This document shows positions 57,625 through 64,000 of a DNA stretch of 64,000 nucleotides, piece by piece; the first letter of the stretch is position 1; each line of letters opens with the position of its first letter. The stretch is from contig BDDC01000185.1 of NCBI GenBank assembly GCA_001662425.1, forward strand, positions 21,651 to 85,650. The letters are read 5' to 3'. The stretch comes from Chlamydomonas sphaeroides. Lineage: Eukaryota; Chlorophyta; Chlorophyceae; Chlamydomonadales; Chlamydomonadaceae. The notes beneath the pieces are model-generated. The model was not told where the DNA came from. It searched no databases and worked only from the letters and a program-made list of their open reading frames with translations. The position numbers and the translations under genes were made by a program.

Positions 57625-57997
57625 CCCGTCCCCGCCCCCTCCCCTCCCACCGCCACTGATCTTGCTGTAATACAGCACACCAAAAGGCGCGCAATGTTAA
57701 CGCAGCATTCAACATGCGCTGTGCGACCGTCTGCCGGCTCACGGCGGGCGAGCACGGTGGCAGGCCTGCCCTGAGGCGCCCGCCACGCCGCTGGCCCGGC
57801 GGGGACCGCGACGGCGGGGGCGATGGCGGCGGCAGCGGAGGGCCAGGGCCGCCGGGCAGCGGCGGCAGCGGCCGCAGCCGCGGCAAGCTTGCTAGCGCCG
57901 CCCCCCGAGACCTGACGGCGAGGGCCAGCTGGGTGGGCCCGCCGCCGCTGCCACCTCCGGGTTGGGGCCGATCGTCAGCGGCCGGGGCGGCAGTCAC
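57625..57997 (-). CDS. possible first exon of unknown gene
   Basis: An ATG at 57997 on the minus strand opens a Gly/Pro-rich frame (MTAAPAADDRPQPGGGSGGG) that becomes more ordinary (VSRQTVAQRMLNAALTLRAF). Composition alone could produce this, and no downstream exons could be joined. No function is proposed. Confidence 0.18.
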
Positions 57998-58623
57998 GGC
58001 AAGCGGCCGAGCTTAGGCTCAGCTGGCGGTGCCAAGCGGAAGCATAGCAGTGTTGGGGGCTGAGTTGGCTGTTGCGTGTAACATTACATCTGTAAGACAG
58101 GCGCCTTGTACGTCCGCGTCGTCGTCGTGATACCTGACTTATCCCGCCGCTTACTGCCGTACTTGCAAGTCGCTAAGCGAGCACCATACATGTATGGCAT
58201 CAAGCAACCAATGTGCTGGCTCTTGCCTGCTTCCCGCTCTGTGTTCAGGTCGTCTATTGCTGGCACTACCGAAACGGCGGCCGACCAATCTCGACAGCCG
58301 GCTTCCCTTGCGAGCGCTGACGGTGCGCAGGTTTTTGCATTTATGTATAGTATGCATGTCATTATCGTTTGGTCACTTTGGAAGACAGGGCGCTCGTACC
58401 ACTGCTTCCGCTGATATGATAACCGCGCCATGCTGTGCGTGTTTATTTGCAGGCCCCAAGTCACGCAGGCCGCACGGTTCGCATGCCGGCGGTCCGCATT
58501 GGCTGCACCTCTAACTGCGCGCCAGCCGCTCCAGCCTGCTCCTGACGCCAAGACGAAGCCGATCTCGCAGACGCCAAGTACTACAAGTACTGCAGCGGTC
58601 TCGCTCCGCCCCGGACTACCCGG

Positions 58624-59376
58624 ATGGACTCCGCCACATCCACCAAAACGAACGCTGCGGCGGTGTGTGGCAGCCCCCTCGCCGCCATACCCGCCCGCAG
58701 CTTACTTGGGCGCGATCTATCCCAAGCTGCTCTATTGACTCGTACGAGGGCGACGGGCGCGGTACACACGGCCGCCACAACCTCGACACGCAGCTCTTGC
58801 TTGTCGACCGCCGGCTCTGTGTCCTTTCCTGCATTAACGTTCGCCGGGCCGGGCGGCAGCGTGGACCTCGTGCACGCCGCCGACAACCGTGGGACATGCA
58901 GTCTGTTGGCTGTGCCAGTAAAGCCTAAGCTGCCGACGTCACCAATGCCAACGGCGGCGGCGCCGCAGCCGCGCGCCCTGGCCTTGGCGGCACCAGCCAG
59001 CACGTGCCTCTGATTGCCTCTGTTTGAGACCCTATTGGACTCGGCGTTTCTGGACCTCTTGGACGGTGTCGGTGGCGGCACCGATGCCGGCGTTTCTCAC
59101 ATAACTACTGACTCTGACGGCGGCGGCGCGCCACCGCGTACGTTCCAGCAGCAGCGCCGCCGCCGCCTACGGCGCCAACGTCCGCAACGACGCTGGGCTG
59201 CTGCTGACGGGAGTAAGCATCGCCGCGCCGGCCCCTACCTGTTGCGGATGACCTCGAGACGCCGTTGGCGGCAACGACAACCGAGGGATAAGCAAGCAAA
59301 GGCTGTCGTCACGCCGATGCTGACACTGTCGCTAGCAGTGTGGACAACTAACTGCTCCGCCGCCGCCTCCGAGTGA
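58624..59376 (+). pseudogene. coding-like stretch with one in-frame stop
   Basis: The plus frame from ATG 58624 runs 129 codons to TGA at 59011-59013. It then continues in the same frame for another 120 codons to TGA at 59374-59376. Content on both sides is Ser/Ala/Thr-rich and algal-like (for example AGPGGSVDLVHAADN before, LFETLLDSAFLDLLDGVGGG after). From about 59200 the coding bias seems to move to another frame, which suggests frameshifts. A decayed gene is the simplest reading; an unrecognised intron across the stop is the alternative. I do not recognise the family. Confidence 0.3.
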
Positions 59377-60964
59377 ATGCGGCGGCGCCGGCCGTCAACA
59401 GCAGCAGCAGTAGCATAGCAGCGAGCAGTGGCCGCACAACTGTCTCACCTGCATGCGCGTGCAGCCGTCGCCGGGTGTCCCTTAACATGTGCCGGGCATG
59501 GTTTGGCTGGGGCCGGGCCTGGCTATCTGACAGCAGGGTGCTGCCCAGGTGCGGACGTGCTCCACGGTGCCCTCATTTGGGTTCAACGTGGCAATGTATC
59601 ATGTCACGCTGCTAGATAGCCTGCCCCCATGCCAACGACAGAGCCTCTACGGTGTCCTGGGCTGAGTACCGGCAGGCTGCAGCGCGGCGGGTCGGGCAGC
59701 CGGCGCGGACCAGTACTTCCCATTCCCTATTCGGTATCATGCCAAGTAAGCCGTGCACCTGCTAGCCTGCACTCTAGGCCATGTGGCCGGTGCGTGCTCT
59801 GATCGGCCTGACAGCTAATAACCCAGGGCACCCTTGCGACCGATGCACGCTCTAATTAAACCGACAACACTAATTATCCGGCCGTTTGGCCGACGCCAGC
59901 CATGGATGGATCGGTCAAGACGAGTCAAGAGGCCCTGATCGGTACATGCAGGGCCCGGCCGATGGCCCCATCGGTCCGGGGAAGATATGAAAGCACCCCT
60001 GGCCAATCCTTTCATTGCAACACCCAAGTCCCGACCCTGATCAACGCCACCGGTTGATTGGGTGGTCCCACAGCGAGCACGCACCAATCAACAGGGATTC
60101 GACCGGTCCGTCCCCGATATAAGATATGAGCCCTGTGACCACGCAAAACGTCACGACGATAGATTATTGCTTATGCCGAGACTGTCGGGTAAGGCGAGAC
60201 GGCCTGCCCCCAATCGTACGTGTTCAGTCGAAAGTGACTGGCACGGATTGCCCTTGGTGATGGCGCAGACCTTGCTTGAACTTGTTTAGATCTTGGATCG
60301 CGCACGTGTGGAGTTCTGCTATGTTCCGCTTCTGACCAGCTGGATGGAGCGGCAGGCAGCAGGCCGTCATCACCCTTGTATGTCGCGGCCTCGCGTGCAA
60401 AGCAGATCAAGGACGGAGCCCGCACGCCAGCCAGGAATGACATTGTTCGCAAACGTGCGTGCGCCTCACAACGCGTTGATTCATGTTGTTCACAGCACAC
60501 TGGATGGCACCGGCCTTGCCGGCGTCACCGGCTACACCGGCCTCCCGGCGACCGTCATACATGTCCACATCTATATATCGTAAAACATGAAGCCGGCGCA
60601 GAGCAATTCATCATTGATGGGACGATGTAATAATGTTGCATTGTATGCAACTGTCATTATGGGTAGTAGTGGCCCCCATAATAGAAGCCTGCCATACAAA
60701 TTCACGTCGACTAGATAGGCGCCATCCAGTAATCCTCCCGCTGCGCATCACCGAAGCTACGACACGACAGTCCTGCCCGCTTGTGGAGCCCTGGCGTCGC
60801 AACACGCACGCGGGCGGCCGCCCATTGACCGGAGTGCTCACGAACTTGAGAAGCACGCTACGTGGCAGCGCCTCCCACAGCTGCTGCTTCTAGTGGATGT
60901 GCCGCGACGACAGGCAGGCTCGGAACCGTCGGCTGGATGGCCTTCAAGAAGGAGTGACCGGGCG

Positions 60965-63861
60965 TCAAGCGCTGTCTCCACTACGCTCCAGGGCTAGGGC
61001 CTGCTCAGACGGGACGCTGCTGCTTGCCAGCCGCTCCGCCACAGCGCGGGGCACGGCGGCCGTGCCGGCGGCAGCGGCGGCATCCCCCACCATGGGGTCG
61101 CTCTGCCGCGGCTCGACGGTCATAGACCCTCCTCTTTCCCCTTCTTCGTCGGCTCCAGCCGACTCCGACAGCAGCCGCAGCGCCACGTTCCATTTGCTGC
61201 CCGGACCCGCCCGTGCCGCCGGTTGGCTGCCGGTCTTGCCCCGCGCCTTCATAATCAGCTGAGAAGCGACGCTGGCGAATGAGACGCCGGCCCCCTCGCC
61301 AGCGGCCGCGAGCCGCCGCCCGCTCGGTGCTGCCCGGCTCGACTCGACGCGCACGCCCAGCACATTAATGTGCGACGCGGCCGCCGCGTCGCCAGTGCGG
61401 CCGCCTGCCGCCACCGCCTCCAGCGCCTCCAGCCGCGAGTCGGCCGTGGTGAGGCCCTGACCCAGGCCGTCAAGGCTGCCTGCAGGAGCCGAGGGAGAGA
61501 GCGTGGGCAGCCCGCCACGTGGCCTCGTGGAAGCTGGCAGCATGCTTGGGGCGGTTGCCCTGCTGTGCCCCACACGCCTCACCATCGCGTGCCACCTTTC
61601 CTCGTGTCCCCCTTCCCTCCGTCCCTCCCACTGCGGCCCCACACACCCTGCAGCGCCTCCAGCCCCGCCACCACCGCCTCCAGCCCGGCCCGCAGCTGCC
61701 CCTCCACCAGCTGCCCCGCCAGCTTGTGGATGGCCCTCTCCAGCGCAGGCACCTGCGGCCATAACGTCAGTTGGGCGGGTCAGCTCGGCCAGGGCGGGGC
61801 GGCGGTGCAGCCATGCACGAGCGCTGCTGCGGGGAAAGCGCTGCACAGCACTTGGCTGCTCGCCCGCCCAGGCAGAGCCGCACAGGCCGCGGGCGGCGCG
61901 TGCCCCAGAGCCGAGGCTGGTGGAGGTGCGCAGAGGACTTGCACGGAGCGAGCGCTGGCACATGGCCGGCCGCATGCACCTACGCGCTTCTCCCCCTGCT
62001 GCCCACACTGCTCGGCAGCATGTGGCGCCGGCGGCCACCAGCCTCTCACGCAGCTACTCACGCTCAACGGGTTCGCCAGAGCTTCCTCCCAGCGTCGCTC
62101 GCTGTCCCGGAGGCGCTGCTGCAGGTCGTGGGCGGCCGCCTTGCGCGCGGTCCGCCGGCGTCTGCGGCGCTCCTCCTGGCTGGCCGTGCCCTCGCCGCTC
62201 CAGGAGCAGTTGCCCGAGGAAGACGAGGAACGCGAGGAGGCAGTGCGGGTCATCCCTTGCAGCAGACCGTTGCTGCGGCCGCCCTCCAGCAGCACCTGCG
62301 AGCCACTGCCGCGCAGGCCCAGCGCTGCGCCCACTGAGCTGGCGCGAGTGCAGCGCAGTGCGGACACAGCAGGCACCTGGCCCCCCACCGAGCGCCGGAA
62401 TTTGTGGCTGTGGCCGAGGCGAAGGTGCATCGGCGAGTTGCTGCCAATGGAGCGACGGGAGCCGCTGGGGACGACCCAGTCCTGGCTGCTGCGGCTGCTT
62501 GTGAAAGTGGCCACCTGATTGGGCCCCTGCCGCCCTTGAATGCTGATCCGGAGCTGCGCCGGGCCAGCGCCTCCGGCTCCGTGCGGCCGTGCTAGCGGCA
62601 GGCGGTGTGCGGCGGGTGAACTGCCGGGTGCCGCGAGTGTGAGGCGTGCGGCGGTGGCGGGCAGGCTGGCTTCCCAGTCCTCCAGCTCGTCTGCCTCCGC
62701 CATGTGCTGGATGGAGCAGGAGGAGGAGGAGGAGCGCGGGGAGCTGTCGCCCTTAGCCTCCGGACCTGGTACCGCGGCATCGCCAGCGCGTTTGGCAAAG
62801 CTGACCTTGCCGGTGGCGGCCGTGAGCTGGCACGACTGGGAGGGCCACCGCCGCAAGCCTACGGGCCGCAGCCCTGGCTGCGGCACCAGAGGCGACGTGG
62901 CCGGCCCGCCCCGTTGCTGCCGTGCGGCCATCTGCAGCGCCCGTTCGAGGCTGGAGCCCGGCTCGTCATGCGACACAGGGTGGCCCCCGAGCGTGTCGTC
63001 CAAGTGGTGGGGCCCGCGTGGCTGTGACACTAGAGGGCTTGTCAGCCGGCTGACGTCGCGGGGGGCGGCTCTGCTGGCCGCCGCTGTCGAAGTGCGGGGG
63101 CAGCCCGAGGCGTCCTGGCCGCTGGATGCGGCGGTGCGCGCCTCCTGCGCCTCAAGCTCCTGCAGGAACGTGTCCAGCCACAGGCCAGACGTGCGGCGGC
63201 AGGCCCTTCCGCCATGCGCCTGCGGTGTGTGGCGGCATGGCTGCGGAGTGGGGGACTCCGAGCCGGGGGCCGCCAGGTGCGGACTGTTACGGGCCCGCTG
63301 CGCTGCAGGCTGGCCCACGCCGGGGCTACCCACGGACAGGGCCCTGTGCAAAGCCAATGACCATTGCCGGGGCAGCAGCGCCTCGGCGGGCTGCCGAGCC
63401 GAGGCGTCGGCATCGCCGCCCTCCCCGGCACCTGCTGCTGCGAGGCCAGGGCTGGCTGGCTGGACGCCTAGCCGCCTGGGGGACAGCCCCTCGCCAGCAG
63501 GCGGCCTCTGGTTGCGGGAGCTGAGCCGCTGGATCGCCGTGCGGCAGCTGCCTGCTAGCGGCGCCTCCTCCTGCGACTCCGCGACAGGTCCTGGCCTGCC
63601 CAGGGCCGCTTGCTGCTTCGCCGCCGGCTGGCGGGGGGCTACGTGTGGGTCGCGGCCGCCGCCATGCAGTTGCCCCCTGCCCGGGGCGCTAGCGGCTGCT
63701 CGTTGCTGCCGCGCTCGCCTCCAGCTGGTGTGCTCGCTGTGCTCCTGCTCCGAGGCCTGCATGCGCTCGGGCAGGGCCTCCTGGGAGGGGCTGGAGCCCA
63801 GGCCGTGTCCCTGCACGACTTGCAGCCCGCGGGCATGGCTGCTGCCGCCTCCCTTGCTGCT

Positions 63862-63902
<41 letters not shown>

Positions 63903-63984
63903 CGCCAGTGGCGCTGCCGCGTCGCTGCCAGCCCGCGTGCTGCCACTGCTCGGGCAGCGCCTCCTCTGCGTCTCCATCCATCAT
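60965..63984 (-). CDS. Ser-rich unidentified protein, 847 aa or longer
   Basis: Exons in transcript order are 63984-62062, 61752-61647 and 61479-60965, joining in frame to 847 residues. The ATG at 63984 may be the true start, but the gene could extend past the window. Most of the protein is Ser/Ala/Gln/Arg-rich and probably disordered. It includes a poly-Ser/Asn block near residue 30, an Arg run (EERRRRRRTARKA) and a predicted helical stretch ending LQQRLRDSERRWEEALANPL. The second exon is a Leu/Ala/Glu helix (LERAIHKLAGQLVEGQLRAG) suggesting a coiled coil. Near the end a compact segment (FASVASQLIMKARGKTG and KWNVALRLLSESAG) may be the conserved part. No enzyme motif or membrane helix is seen. 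Confidence 0.75.
63853..63902 (+). repeat. trinucleotide repeat encoding poly-Ser/Asn
   Basis: GCT/GTT trinucleotides in the coding exon of the Ser-rich gene read on the minus strand as AGC/AAC codons (Ser and Asn run). This is the only long trinucleotide array seen here inside a coding exon. Confidence 0.9.
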
Positions 63985-64000
63985 GTCGCCAGCCGCCGCC

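Larger units (their letters stand above)
54576..60964. other. 6.4-kb region without a firm gene
   Basis: The kinase promoter lies next to 54575. Three coding-like patches occur further right (56829-57290 minus, 57625-57997 minus, 58624-59376 plus; listed separately), but none could be chained into a model. Sequence around 59750-60650 is relatively AT-rich, with words such as CGGTCCG followed by ATATGA recurring at about 59975 and 60105. It could include unrecognised transposon remnants. Confidence 0.4.

Noticed and set aside
59011..59013. in-frame TGA as a selenocysteine codon
   Set aside because: There is no selenoprotein family match and no SECIS-like hairpin that I can see; a decayed gene or unrecognised intron is simpler.
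61370..62518. 382-codon plus-strand frame
   Set aside because: Antisense to the exon chain of the Ser-rich gene, which has better codon bias and consistent phases.

Overview
The window looks like nuclear DNA from a core chlorophyte green alga (Chlamydomonadales/Sphaeropleales type). The evidence is indirect but consistent. The DNA is very GC-rich, genes are split into many short exons, donors are mostly GTGAG or GTGCG, and acceptors are pyrimidine-GCAG. Proteins carry long Ala/Gly/Ser/Pro low-complexity inserts, and a few TGTAA poly(A) motifs sit downstream of genes. No bacterial operon structure or ribosome binding sites are present. All coordinates and splice junctions below were read by hand. 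For every multi-exon gene the exon phases were checked, and they join into one open frame.

Plus-strand half (1-35375), in order: the 3' part of a cysteine-rich type I membrane protein (17-2589); a Nudix hydrolase (3711-4891); a poorly resolved stretch with coding-like scraps (4892-8580); an Mo25/CAB39 homologue (8581-12735); a membrane-anchored cyclic-nucleotide phosphodiesterase with an N-terminal CHASE sensor domain (14130-24968, 22 exons, with a 373-base N gap inside one intron); a 77-residue single-pass membrane protein (27072-27797); a possible 111-residue protein (28186-28974); a single-exon hypothetical protein (31158-32285); and a tiny acidic protein that I assign to COP9 signalosome subunit 9/CSNAP (35151-35375).

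Minus-strand half: ribosomal protein uS3/RPS3 (36003-39156, 7 exons), convergent with the CSN9-like gene; a 27-exon receptor-like TKL-type protein kinase of about 1668 residues (42116-54575); a 6.4-kb region without a firm gene; and a Ser-rich unidentified protein (60965-63984) whose start may lie outside the window.

The genes do not form a pathway cluster. The receptor kinase and the CHASE phosphodiesterase are both membrane proteins pairing an extracytosolic sensor with a cytosolic output domain, and Mo25 is a kinase-activating scaffold.

The most unusual signal is that several introns contain short degenerate copies of the end of the neighbouring exon, including its splice site. They occur in the phosphodiesterase gene (three places) and in the Mo25 gene. 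Other notable points are the CHASE-phosphodiesterase fusion, a roughly 320-residue stretch between the kinase catalytic loop and DFG motif, a perfect 17-bp hairpin at 34411-34451, and many intronic or intergenic minisatellites.
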